A DNA stretch of 64,000 nucleotides from Olivibacter sp036959255. Lineage in GTDB: Bacteria; Bacteroidota; Bacteroidia; Sphingobacteriales; Sphingobacteriaceae. The stretch's first letter is position 1, and the number at the start of each line of letters is the position of its first letter. The stretch covers positions 1 through 64,000 of the forward strand of contig NZ_JAWMTI010000010.1 of NCBI RefSeq assembly GCF_036959255.1, in the 5' to 3' direction. The notes under the pieces are model-generated. The model was given only the letters and a program-made list of their open reading frames with translations, was not told the origin of the DNA and did no database searches. The position numbers were made by a program, and so were the translations under genes. Shown piece after piece: positions 43,984-52,550 of this stretch.

Positions 43984-45762
43984 ATGACATATTTTGAAAA
44001 GCTGTCTGCCATTCGTAAACAGATGTCGGAGCAGCAGATAGATGCCTATATCATTCCTTCATCTGACCCGCATATAAGTGAATATCTTCCGGATCGTTTC
44101 AAATGTATTGCTTTCGTTTCAGGTTTCACCGGTTCTGCCGGAACATTGGTTATTACGCAAAATTTCGCAGGATTATGGACAGACTCACGCTATTTTGTAC
44201 AGGCGAATGATCAATTAAAGAACACCGGGTTCGAACTGGTGAAACTAAAAACACAAGGTGCTGCCGAGTACATCACCTGGTTGACGGAACATTTGGAAGC
44301 TGGAAACACCGTTGCATTTGATGGGAAACTTGCCTCCGTTTATGTCGCCAAACAACTTATTGATCAATTACAGCCTCATAAAATTTTGATCAACGGAACG
44401 GTGGATCTATTGGACCGGATTTGGCAAGATCGGCCTGCATTGCCGAAAGAAAAGGCTTACATACTCGAAAATGAGCTTGTTGGCGAAAGTATCCCGGAAA
44501 AGATCTCGAAAGTAAGAGAAGCGATGAAAAAGTTCAATGCAGGTTATCACCTGGTTTCTTCATTGGATGATATTGCTTGGATCTTTAACTTAAGAGGAAG
44601 CGATGTGAAATGCAATCCGGTGGTTTTGAGTTTCGCACTCGTTGAACCAGCAAAAACAACCCTTTTTATCAACGGCAATAAGTTGGTGCAGGGCGATAAA
44701 GAAATGCTCGAAGGACAAGGTGTGACGATCGTTGAATATGACGCACTTGAAGAAGCGCTTCGCCAATTACCTGCAGGCGAAACCGTTTTGTTGGATCCGA
44801 AGCGAACCTGTTATGCCGTATATACACAAATACCCCAATATGAACGTGTTATTGAAACGTTGAACCCGAGTACAACGCTAAAAGCTTGCAAAAATGATAT
44901 CGAAGCCGAGCATACTCGACAAACCATGGTGAAAGATGGTGTAGCACTTACCGAATTTTTCAAATGGCTTGAAGAACAACTTGGGAAAGAAGATCTTACA
45001 GAGATTGGTATTGCAGAGAAGCTACTAGCCTTTCGTCAAAAGCAGCACGATTTTGTAAATGAAAGCTTTGATACTATTGCCGGGTATATGGAACATGGCG
45101 CCCTTCCTCATTATAAAGCAACAGAACAGAGTAACGCTGTTTTAAAAGAAGAGGGGTTACTGCTCCTTGATTCGGGAGGTCAATATAAAACAGGCACCAC
45201 TGACATCACCCGCGTTGTATCTTTAGGATCCACAACGGATGCAGAACGAATGGATTATACACTGGTATTAAAAGCTATGATTGAGGGTAGCACTGCTATT
45301 TTTCCGAAAGGAAGTAAGGGATATCAAATTGATGCGATTACAAGAAAACCCCTCTGGGACCGACTGCGGAATTACGGACACGGTACCGGGCATGGAGTCG
45401 GTTTTTTTCTAAATGTGCACGAAGGACCACATGTATTTAATACTGCAAATATCGATATTGCCATTGAGGAAGGCATGATCACGTCTATCGAACCCGGGCT
45501 GTATCGTGAAGGCCGCTATGGTATACGTATCGAAAATTTAGTTCTGAGTGTCCGCGATCAGGAGACAGAGTTTGGTGAATTTATGGCTTTTGAGACATTA
45601 ACGTTGTGCTATATCGATACCAGCTTGGTCGACAAAACTTTATTGGATCAAAAGCATATCGACTGGTTAAATCAATATAATAACATGGTTTACGAGCGCT
45701 TGTCTCCCCATCTAGATGCGACACATCAGCAATGGTTAGCACATAAAACAGCAATCATTTAA
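43984..45762 (+). CDS. Xaa-Pro aminopeptidase (aminopeptidase P)
   Basis: A 592-aa M24B metallopeptidase that removes an N-terminal residue before proline. ATG 43984 gives the family-like start MTYFEKLSAIRKQM; ATG 43942 is an alternative, 14 codons longer. Two creatinase-like N-terminal domains precede the catalytic pita-bread domain, whose dinuclear metal ligands are Asp in LLLDSGG, Asp in TTDITR, His in GTGHGVGFFLNVHEG, Glu in SIEPGLYREG and Glu in RIENL. It is the long, eukaryote-like form. A perfect 21-bp hairpin follows. Confidence 0.95.
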   Translation: MTYFEKLSAIRKQMSEQQIDAYIIPSSDPHISEYLPDRFKCIAFVSGFTGSAGTLVITQNFAGLWTDSRYFVQANDQLKNTGFELVKLKTQGAAEYITWLTEHLEAGNTVAFDGKLASVYVAKQLIDQLQPHKILINGTVDLLDRIWQDRPALPKEKAYILENELVGESIPEKISKVREAMKKFNAGYHLVSSLDDIAWIFNLRGSDVKCNPVVLSFALVEPAKTTLFINGNKLVQGDKEMLEGQGVTIVEYDALEEALRQLPAGETVLLDPKRTCYAVYTQIPQYERVIETLNPSTTLKACKNDIEAEHTRQTMVKDGVALTEFFKWLEEQLGKEDLTEIGIAEKLLAFRQKQHDFVNESFDTIAGYMEHGALPHYKATEQSNAVLKEEGLLLLDSGGQYKTGTTDITRVVSLGSTTDAERMDYTLVLKAMIEGSTAIFPKGSKGYQIDAITRKPLWDRLRNYGHGTGHGVGFFLNVHEGPHVFNTANIDIAIEEGMITSIEPGLYREGRYGIRIENLVLSVRDQETEFGEFMAFETLTLCYIDTSLVDKTLLDQKHIDWLNQYNNMVYERLSPHLDATHQQWLAHKTAII

Positions 45763-45763
45763 G

Positions 45764-45809
45764 ACGGTATAGCGCAAGGCCTTTTATCAAAGGCCTTGCG
45801 CTATACCGT
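45764..45809 (+). terminator. Perfect 21-bp hairpin after the aminopeptidase gene
   Basis: The arms 45764-45784 and 45789-45809 are exact reverse complements with loop TATC; it starts 2 nt after the stop and lies 40 nt before mazG. The T-run is short. It is most likely the terminator of the aminopeptidase gene. Confidence 0.75.
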
Positions 45810-45849
45810 TTCTCTTCGATCTTTTTCTTTTAAGTATATCTTTTTTATT

Positions 45850-46650
45850 ATGCCACATATAGCACCAGTTAAGCAAAACACGCCAACCGAAGCTTTTGAT
45901 CGGTTATTGGAAATTTTGAATACGTTACGTTTAGAATGTCCATGGGACAAAAAGCAAACAATGGAATCGTTAAGGCACTTAACCATTGAAGAGACCTATG
46001 AACTGGCAGACGCTATTTTGGATAAAGATCTACCCGAAATAAAGAAGGAATTGGGAGATTTAATGATGCACCTGGTATTTTATGCACGTATAGCAGAGGA
46101 AACGAATGATTTTGATATTGTAGATGTCCTTAACAGTGTATGCGACAAACTTATCAATAGACACCCACATATTTATGGAGATATTGAAGTAACAGATGAA
46201 GAAGATGTAAAACGTAATTGGGAACAACTAAAACTAAAAGAGGGAAATCACTCTGTTCTTTCAGGGGTGCCGAAAAGTTTGCCCGCCTTGGTAAAGGCTT
46301 ATCGGATTCAAGACAAGGCAAGAGGCGTCGGTTTTGATTGGGAGGATAAACACCAGGTATGGGAAAAAGTTGAAGAGGAATTGGCTGAGTTTAAAAATGA
46401 ACTGGATATTACAAAAAGTGAAGTAGTTGATTTAGAGAAAGCAGAAGCGGAATTTGGCGATCTCTTGTTTTCACTAATAAATTACGCAAGGTTTCTAGGT
46501 ATTAATCCGGAAAATGCTTTGGAAAAAACGAATAAAAAATTTATACAACGTTTTAATCACTTGGAAAAAAGAGCACAGGAACAGGGAAAAAATTTAAAAG
46601 ATATGTCTTTGGCTGAAATGGATATTTATTGGAACGAAGCCAAACGATAA
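45850..46650 (+). CDS. mazG: Nucleoside triphosphate pyrophosphohydrolase MazG
   Basis: Hydrolyses NTPs/dNTPs to monophosphates, cleaning the pool and affecting stress alarmones. ATG 45850 gives 266 aa; a TTG at 45796 would start inside the terminator hairpin. Two MazG domains are seen: the first has CPWDKKQTMESLRHLTIEE and ELGDLMMHLVF, the second EEELAEF and EAEFGDLLFSLINYARF, with the E-x2-E and E-x2-D metal sites. It converges with the permease gene. Confidence 0.95.
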   Translation: MPHIAPVKQNTPTEAFDRLLEILNTLRLECPWDKKQTMESLRHLTIEETYELADAILDKDLPEIKKELGDLMMHLVFYARIAEETNDFDIVDVLNSVCDKLINRHPHIYGDIEVTDEEDVKRNWEQLKLKEGNHSVLSGVPKSLPALVKAYRIQDKARGVGFDWEDKHQVWEKVEEELAEFKNELDITKSEVVDLEKAEAEFGDLLFSLINYARFLGINPENALEKTNKKFIQRFNHLEKRAQEQGKNLKDMSLAEMDIYWNEAKR

Positions 46651-46656
46651 AGGTCG

Positions 46657-47877
46657 TTACTTAAATCGAATAGCTTTAATAGGTGTAATTCGGCTGACTA
46701 GGCCCGAGGGAACTAAAAGAGCTAACAAACATAATAACGTTGTACCTACATTGAGCAGTATAATCTCTTGCACACCAATGTCGATTGGAACATATGCAAT
46801 GTAGTAATCCTTTTCGTCCAGTTTAAACAAATGCGTATAATATTGCAAGGCACATAAACCGATACCCAATATATTTCCAAGTAAAAGGCCAAAACCAATA
46901 AGACGAAGTGCATTATAGAGGAACACTTTTCGGATAGAAAGATTAGTAAGACCTAAAGCTTTCAATATACCGATCATATTTGTTCGCTCTAAAATAAGAA
47001 TGAGCAAGGCAGATATCATATTAATACTAGCTACTAAAATCATCAGTATGAGAATAATCTGCGAATTAATATCTAAAAGCGCTAGCCAATCGAATATCTC
47101 AGGAAATTGAGAGACAACTGTTACTGACAGCAGCTGGATGGGCAATAAATCCAATACTGTCTGATTGACGTCTTCAACCTTTTCAAAATCCGTGGTCATG
47201 ATTTCATAACCGCCGACCTCGTTGTCCGACCATTTATTTAAGCGCCTTATGATTGATATATCACCAATCACGTAGGTTTTATCAATTTCCTCAACACCTA
47301 AATTGTAAATCCCCACAATAGTGAATTTCCGCTTTCTCAGAGGGTCCTGAACAAAGTACATGAGGAAATCATCCCCTAATTTAAGTTTTAATCTATTGGC
47401 GGTATAGCGTGAGATAAGTATTTGTTGCTGCGCCGGGATGCTGTCCGCAAAGTTAATTACGTTTCCTGCAATTAGCATTTTTCGTAGGTTCTCCTGATTA
47501 TAAGCGCTATCAATCCCTTTCAGTACAACCCCTTCTATTTCGTCTTCGGCATTTATGATGCCAGGTTTGGTAGCAAAAGCATTAAGCTCTTTAACGCCCT
47601 TTAATTTTCTGACCAGCAGCAAGCTATCCGGTTGGATACTAAAAGGCGAGCTTTCGTAGGAGCTGTTTAGGTTGTGTTTATAAATAGTAATATCACCATT
47701 GAAGCCTCTTTCTTTTTCAATGATGCTTCCTTTGAAACCTTTCAAAATAGCAATGGCAAGTATCATCACCGAAAGCCCTAACATAATACCCGCAATCGCT
47801 ACGCTCACGATTAGCCTTGAGTATTTGCGTGCACCGCTTTTAGAAATCCTATTTGCTAAGTATAAAGGGAAATTCAA
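46657..47877 (-). CDS. LolC/LolE-type ABC transporter permease
   Basis: A 406-aa FtsX-like permease with one N-terminal helix, a large periplasmic MacB-like domain (about 50-265) and three C-terminal helices. This is the topology of LolC/LolE, which extract lipoproteins from the inner membrane. The family start NFPLYLANRI requires the TTG at 47877, since an in-frame TAG lies three codons upstream and no ATG fits. A matching ATPase is not adjacent; the LolD-type protein at 12607 could serve. Confidence 0.9.
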   Translation of the reverse strand: MNFPLYLANRISKSGARKYSRLIVSVAIAGIMLGLSVMILAIAILKGFKGSIIEKERGFNGDITIYKHNLNSSYESSPFSIQPDSLLLVRKLKGVKELNAFATKPGIINAEDEIEGVVLKGIDSAYNQENLRKMLIAGNVINFADSIPAQQQILISRYTANRLKLKLGDDFLMYFVQDPLRKRKFTIVGIYNLGVEEIDKTYVIGDISIIRRLNKWSDNEVGGYEIMTTDFEKVEDVNQTVLDLLPIQLLSVTVVSQFPEIFDWLALLDINSQIILILMILVASINMISALLILILERTNMIGILKALGLTNLSIRKVFLYNALRLIGFGLLLGNILGIGLCALQYYTHLFKLDEKDYYIAYVPIDIGVQEIILLNVGTTLLCLLALLVPSGLVSRITPIKAIRFK

Positions 47878-47903
47878 GTCTGACTATTTATTTTGTACCT
47901 TAG

Positions 47904-47911
47904 CAAAGGTA
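47904..47911 (-). promoter_or_regulatory. −7 element of the LolC/E-type gene
   Basis: On the minus strand TACCTTTG matches TAnnTTTG exactly, 26 nt before the TTG start, in the divergent gap shared with fmt. Confidence 0.55.
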
Positions 47912-47951
47912 AAGATTGAAGTGTTTTTTAAAGAACGTAAACAGAAAAATA

Positions 47952-48878
47952 ATGCGAATTATATTTATGGGGACTCCTGAATTTGCGGTGGCTTCTTTGG
48001 CTGCGTTGCTAAAAGCAGGTGAAAATGTGGTGGCTGTTGTTACGGTTGCGGATAAGCCAGCAGGGAGAGGACAAAAGATACAAGAATCAGCGGTAAAAAA
48101 ATTTGCCCTTTCAAAGGGCATTCCCGTTTTGCAACCAGATAAATTAAAAGATCCGAATTTCATTCAGGCCTTAGCCGCATATCAAGCAGATTTACAGGTC
48201 GTAGTAGCTTTTAGAATGTTACCTGAAATCATTTGGAATATGCCATCTAAAGGAACGGTCAATTTACATGCCTCCCTCCTTCCAGAATATCGAGGTGCGG
48301 CTCCGATAAATCATGCAATAATGAATGGGGAAGCTGAAACAGGCGTTACGACTTTCCTTTTGCAGCATCAAATAGATACTGGAAACATTCTATTGCGTGA
48401 GAAAGTGGCGATTGAAGCAAATGATACAGCAGGAGATTTACATGATAAATTGATGCTTGTGGGCGCTGAGCTATTGGTAAAAACCGTGCAACTTATTAAG
48501 GCTGACGAGCATCGTGAGATCCCACAGGCAACTATTGCCAATGAGCAGGGATTAAAACATGCCCCAAAGATTTTTAAAGATGATTGTAAAATACAGTGGA
48601 ATAAACCCGTCGAAGAGGTATATAACTTTATTAGAGGATTAAGCCCCTATCCTACTGCTTTTACAACATTTCAGCAAAAAACGTTAAAAATTTTTGCATG
48701 TCGTCCGTTAAAAGAACTAGAGCCATTGAAAGACGAACCAGGGAGTACGCTGACCGATGGGAAGCATTATCTACGATTTGCAACACAAGATGGTTACATC
48801 GATGTACTCGAACTGCAATTGGAAGGTAAAAAAAGGATGTCAATGGAAGAATTTCTTAGAGGCGTCCGGTTTGACTGA
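47952..48878 (+). CDS. fmt: Methionyl-tRNA formyltransferase
   Basis: Formylates initiator Met-tRNA using 10-formyl-THF. ATG 47952 gives 308 aa and the canonical start MRIIFMGTPEFAV; upstream in-frame codons are not supported. Landmarks are the catalytic HASLLPEYRGAAPINHAI block (Asn-His) and TFLLQHQIDTGNIL. A C-terminal OB-like domain for tRNA follows. It is paired head to head with the LolC/E-type gene. Confidence 0.96.
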   Translation: MRIIFMGTPEFAVASLAALLKAGENVVAVVTVADKPAGRGQKIQESAVKKFALSKGIPVLQPDKLKDPNFIQALAAYQADLQVVVAFRMLPEIIWNMPSKGTVNLHASLLPEYRGAAPINHAIMNGEAETGVTTFLLQHQIDTGNILLREKVAIEANDTAGDLHDKLMLVGAELLVKTVQLIKADEHREIPQATIANEQGLKHAPKIFKDDCKIQWNKPVEEVYNFIRGLSPYPTAFTTFQQKTLKIFACRPLKELEPLKDEPGSTLTDGKHYLRFATQDGYIDVLELQLEGKKRMSMEEFLRGVRFD

Positions 48879-48900
48879 GGACGATAATATTTTATTTATT

Positions 48901-48929
48901 GGAAAGCAGTGGAAATCCCCCTGCTCTCC
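48901..48929. terminator. Possible bidirectional terminator after fmt
   Basis: GGAaAGCAG (48901-48909) pairs with CTGCTcTCC (48921-48929) with one mismatch, flanked by AATATT on both sides, between two convergent genes. Confidence 0.5.
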
Positions 48930-48945
48930 ATAATATTGAAGCGTA

Positions 48946-49812
48946 TCACTCCTCATTTAAATCAGAGGTAAGTTGCCATTTGCTTAATTTCTCCTGTAAT
49001 TTTTTGGAGAGGTGGTTGAAGTATCGTTTCTTTTTATATCCCATTACCCAATAAATACCGTGTATTGCATTCGTTAAGAACATCTCATCCGCTTCGTGTA
49101 GTATTTCCGGGCTAATTTGTGCCTCCACCACTTCTATCCCATATTCATTAGCCATTTCAATAACTACTTTTCGCATAACCCCAGCAATACAACCTTCACT
49201 TAAAGCCGGTGTGTACAGTGTTTTGTTATACCAAACAAAGATATTAGAGCTCAGTGATTCACAAAGGAAACCATCATTGTTTAGGATAAGAATATCGTCA
49301 CAACCTAAACGCTTTCTTTCTATACCAGCCAGTATGTAAATAAGTGCATTATTGCTCTTTAGGTGAGATAGGCTGTTAATCGACTTTTTATGTTCGCGGT
49401 AAACATCGATGATTACGCCCGTTTTATTAAGGCGATATCCATCATGATCGAGTGGATTGGCTTCCAAAAGATAATTCGCCTTATTAGTTTCAGGACTATA
49501 AAGGCCTGCTCCCGATCGGTAAACGTTTAATCGAATGCGCGCATCTGTTCCCAGCTTGTTCTTTCTTACCAGTTCGGCGGCTTTTTCGCGAATAAAATAG
49601 GCATCAAATTTTGACGACCCTTCCAAGTGGAGGAGCTCCATGCTCGTTTGCAAACGCTCAATATGATATTGAATGAAGCGGATATCACCGTCCATCCAAC
49701 GCATGGTTTCAAAAATTCCATCTCCATATCTTAAACTTCTATTGGTGCTTGGTATTGCGAGCTGGTTTTCCGGCATCAAATTACCGTTATGATTTATATA
49801 TCTATCGTTCAT
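48946..49812 (-). CDS. Class IV aminotransferase (branched-chain/ADC-lyase type)
   Basis: A 288-aa PLP fold-type IV enzyme. The family pattern is visible: RYGDGIFETMRW with the conserved Arg, the PLP-Lys region near KSINSLSHLKSNNALIYILA, NNDGFLCES(L)SSNIF and EGCIAGVMR. It could be a branched-chain or D-amino acid aminotransferase or a 4-amino-4-deoxychorismate lyase; the sequence alone does not decide. It lies 42 nt after rluD on the same strand. Confidence 0.88.
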   Translation of the reverse strand: MNDRYINHNGNLMPENQLAIPSTNRSLRYGDGIFETMRWMDGDIRFIQYHIERLQTSMELLHLEGSSKFDAYFIREKAAELVRKNKLGTDARIRLNVYRSGAGLYSPETNKANYLLEANPLDHDGYRLNKTGVIIDVYREHKKSINSLSHLKSNNALIYILAGIERKRLGCDDILILNNDGFLCESLSSNIFVWYNKTLYTPALSEGCIAGVMRKVVIEMANEYGIEVVEAQISPEILHEADEMFLTNAIHGIYWVMGYKKKRYFNHLSKKLQEKLSKWQLTSDLNEE

Positions 49813-49854
49813 TGTTAACTTAACGGGAAAATCTAGAAAAAATTCTGTAAAAAA

Positions 49855-50901
49855 TTACTTGTTTCGTTCGTATTGTACGTAGGATTTCCATTTATCCAGA
49901 CACATGGCAAAGTCTGCCGGAAGATCGCACTCAAAATACAATAGTTCCTTCGTTTTGGGATGTGTGAAGCCCAGACTTCTAGCATGCAAAGCCTGGCGAG
50001 GCAGCAAAGTGAAGCAATTGTCTACAAATTGTTTGTATTTTGTAAAAACCGTTCCTTTTAAAATTTTATCCCCACCATAAAGTGCGTCATTAAACAAGGG
50101 GTGGCCAATAGACTGCATATGTGCCCTAATTTGATGCGTCCTACCAGTTTCTAATTGGCACTCAATCAATGTAACATAGCCAAGACGCTCAAGAACCTTA
50201 TAATGCGTAACGGACCACTTACCTTTGTCTTCATGATCGTAAACCGACATTACTCGACGATCTTTAAGGCTTCGGCCAATATAACCTGAAATTATACCAT
50301 CCGCTAAAAGATCTCCCCAAACCAAGGCAATATATTTGCGTTGAATCGTGTGGTCAAAAAATTGCTTTGCAAGATTCGTAATCGTCCACTCATTTTTTGC
50401 TATTACCAGTAAACCGCTTGTATCTTTATCAATGCGATGTACCAAGCCGGGTCTGCCGTCGTTACCCGGTAATTGAGGTAGCTGACTAAAATGATAAACT
50501 AATGCGTTTACTAGCGTACCGGTGTAGTTGTTATAACCAGGGTGGACCACCATTCCCGCAGGTTTGTTTACAATTAGCAAATCATCATCTTCATAGCGGA
50601 TATCTAAGGGAATATTTTCCGGATAAATCTCTGTATCCCTTGGCGGATGTGGCAATACAACCGTAATCACATCGCCGGGCTTTACTTTATAACTTGCTTT
50701 GATTGGTCTGTTGTTGACCAATACGTTTTCTGCATCAATGGCGTTCTGCACTCTATTTCGAGAAGCATTTTCAACGCGATGCATTAAAAATTTATCGATA
50801 CGCAACAAGGTTTGGCCTTTATCGACGACCACCCTTAAATGTTCAAATAAATCCTGTTCGCCGTTATCTTCAATATCGAAAGCTGCTTCGTCTTCTGCCA
50901 T
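49855..50901 (-). CDS. rluD: 23S rRNA pseudouridine synthase (RluD family)
   Basis: A 348-aa pseudouridine synthase. An N-terminal S4 RNA-binding domain (LRIDKFLMHRVENASRNRVQ) precedes the catalytic domain with NKPAGMVVHPG and the catalytic Asp in GLVHRIDKDTSGLL. It also shows the ETGRTHQIRAHM motif. Family members act on helix 69 of 23S rRNA or elsewhere in rRNA; RluD is the best fit. Its start is 4 nt from a −7 promoter element. Confidence 0.92.
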   Translation of the reverse strand: MAEDEAAFDIEDNGEQDLFEHLRVVVDKGQTLLRIDKFLMHRVENASRNRVQNAIDAENVLVNNRPIKASYKVKPGDVITVVLPHPPRDTEIYPENIPLDIRYEDDDLLIVNKPAGMVVHPGYNNYTGTLVNALVYHFSQLPQLPGNDGRPGLVHRIDKDTSGLLVIAKNEWTITNLAKQFFDHTIQRKYIALVWGDLLADGIISGYIGRSLKDRRVMSVYDHEDKGKWSVTHYKVLERLGYVTLIECQLETGRTHQIRAHMQSIGHPLFNDALYGGDKILKGTVFTKYKQFVDNCFTLLPRQALHARSLGFTHPKTKELLYFECDLPADFAMCLDKWKSYVQYERNK

Positions 50902-50905
50902 GCTG

Positions 50906-50913
50906 CAAAAGTA
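50906..50913 (-). promoter_or_regulatory. −7 element of rluD, 4 nt from the ATG
   Basis: On the minus strand TACTTTTG matches TAnnTTTG exactly and ends 4 nt before the rluD ATG, so the transcript is probably leaderless. Confidence 0.6.
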
Positions 50914-51049
50914 AATATTATTTGGTTTCCATTAAGCAGTCTAGTGAAAATAACGTTTTTCAACAAACTTTTTCTTTTATTTTAAGGAAATTTCTTTGCA
51001 ATTTAGCGCTTGCATCCAAGAGACGTTTAAAACGAAATAAAAAATATTC

Positions 51050-51691
51050 ATGTCGTATCATAACAACAATATTCGATTAGCTATAGTGGATGATCACCAG
51101 ATTGTTATTCAAGGGCTTAAAACGCTCTTGACAAACCATCCTGAGATTGAAGTTGTGGATAGCTTTATTAGCGGCACTGAGTTTATGACTTTTTTGAATA
51201 GTCATGAAGTCGACGTTGTTCTTCTAGATGTTATGTTACCTGATGGTAGCGGTATCGACTGGTGTAAAGAGATCAAGATTAAGGCACCAAGTGTGTCGGT
51301 TCTGGCTTTAAGCAATCATGCAGAACGAAGTTTTGTTATGAAAATGTTGCAAAATGGTGCAAGTGGATATTTATTGAAAAATGTATCTGTGGACGATCTT
51401 GTTCGCGCCATTAAATCTGCCTATAACGGTGAAATTGCTTTTAGTACCGAGGTAAACGAGATTATCGCCAAGCCCACGTTAAATGAACTTAAGGGACCTC
51501 CACAACTTACAAAAAGGGAAAAGCAGATTTTAGAAATGATTGCTGAGGGGAAGACTACGGCTAACATGGCTGAGGCCCTTTTTCTTAGTCCGCTAACGGT
51601 AGAAACACATAGACGAAATTTACTACATAAATTTGAAGCAAAGAATGTGGCCGAGCTAATTAAAGAAGCGTTGCAGCAAAGATTATTGTAA
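51050..51691 (+). CDS. NarL/LuxR-type response regulator (orphan)
   Basis: A 213-aa two-domain regulator. The receiver (1-120) has the acidic pair in IVDDHQ, phospho-acceptor Asp in VVLLDVMLPDGSG, the Ser/Thr position in ALSNH and Lys in YLLKNVS. The C-terminal LuxR helix-turn-helix (about 145-205) has LTKREKQILEMIAEGKTTANMA and SPLTVETHRRNLLHK. No histidine kinase lies beside it, so its partner is elsewhere. It is followed by tRNA-Lys. Confidence 0.93.
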   Translation: MSYHNNNIRLAIVDDHQIVIQGLKTLLTNHPEIEVVDSFISGTEFMTFLNSHEVDVVLLDVMLPDGSGIDWCKEIKIKAPSVSVLALSNHAERSFVMKMLQNGASGYLLKNVSVDDLVRAIKSAYNGEIAFSTEVNEIIAKPTLNELKGPPQLTKREKQILEMIAEGKTTANMAEALFLSPLTVETHRRNLLHKFEAKNVAELIKEALQQRLL

Positions 51692-51720
51692 AAAAAAGTT
51701 CTTTTTTCTAAGAAAAAGTC

Positions 51721-51728
51721 TAAATTTG
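51721..51728 (+). promoter_or_regulatory. −7 element of tRNA-Lys(CTT)
   Basis: TAAATTTG matches TAnnTTTG exactly, 23 nt before the tRNA 5' end. Confidence 0.55.
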
Positions 51729-51751
51729 GGCTCCCGATACAGAAAATAAAT

Positions 51752-51824
51752 GACTTCGTAGCTCAGTTGGTAGAGCAACTGACTCTTAATCAGTGGGTCG
51801 AGAGTTCGAGCCTCTCCGAGGTCA
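51752..51824 (+). tRNA. tRNA-Lys (anticodon CTT)
   Basis: Full cloverleaf: acceptor GACTTCG with CGAGGTC, anticodon stem ACTGA/TCAGT with loop CTCTTAA, and T-arm GAGAG/CTCTC with loop TTCGAGC. The discriminator is A; CCA is not encoded. It reads AAG. Confidence 0.95.
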
Positions 51825-51831
51825 CATCTTT

Positions 51832-51861
51832 AAAAGTCCTTTTTACAAAAAGGGCTTTTTT
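51832..51861 (+). terminator. Terminator of tRNA-Lys(CTT)
   Basis: AAAAGTCCTTTTT pairs with AAAAAGGGCTTTT (one G·T pair) and ends in a run of six T residues. Confidence 0.8.
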
Positions 51862-51944
51862 CATATATAAACCATACTGATCGTCTCACATTTTTATGTA
51901 CATATAGAACCTTTACGAATAAGTATTATATGTTATAAAAGAAG

Positions 51945-52009
51945 TAGCCCCTCTGGGAAAGGGGCTATTCTGCTAACCAATTATAAACCTATATTAAACT
52001 GAGGGGCTA
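51945..52009 (+). other. Three-arm RNA structure with alternative pairing
   Basis: Arm 1 TAGCCCCTC (51945-51953) can pair with arm 2 AGGGGCTA (51960-51967) or, over 9 bp, with arm 3 GAGGGGCTA (52001-52009). Arm 3 is followed by TTTTAAC. The two pairings exclude each other, as in an attenuator, but no downstream gene starts within 500 nt. Confidence 0.4.
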
Positions 52010-52550
52010 TTTTAACAACAAATTGATTTTTTTATCATTTTGTTGATGCAAATATAGTAAAAAAATCTATTATCAAAATATTTTTCTCATTTTTTTTTCA
52101 ATAAAAAAACATTTGTACTTTATTTTTTATTGAAAAAGAATATTTATTGAATACAATACCTATTATTTGAACTTTTTTGTTAGTTTTTAAACAAAAAAGA
52201 AAATATCATGAATATTTTATACCATTATATATATTAAAAATATGTTATTTTGCGTTTTTTATTGGTGTAAAATTTTATTTCATTGGTTTTTTTATACTTA
52301 AAAAATATTTTTTGTTAAAAAAGTACTTTTAAAACCAAAAAAAACCAATATTATCTTACATATAAAGACATATTTTCTTTTTGTTATCAACAATAAGATA
52401 AAAACTTCAATATTATTTCGTAAGTAAACGTTTTTTTTGACAACAGCCAACATGTCGAGTTATGCAAGGTCTTATCAAAAGCTGGATTCTTATTATGAAC
52501 AATTTGGTTTCCACAAACGTTGAACTTAAATGATGTAAGGAAAAATAAAT
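52010..52550. other. AT-rich gene-free stretch
   Basis: About 540 nt with very high A+T content and many homopolymer runs of A or T of five bases or more. No open frame of note, no tRNA and no strong hairpin is present. One near match to a DnaA box (TTATCAACA near 52384) is isolated. The last 100 nt, of ordinary composition, lead into the quinone oxidoreductase gene. I see no supported function. Confidence 0.6.

Noticed and set aside
52010..52440. Replication origin (AT-rich unwinding region)
   Set aside because: Only one weak DnaA-box-like sequence, no box cluster and no dnaA or dnaN nearby.
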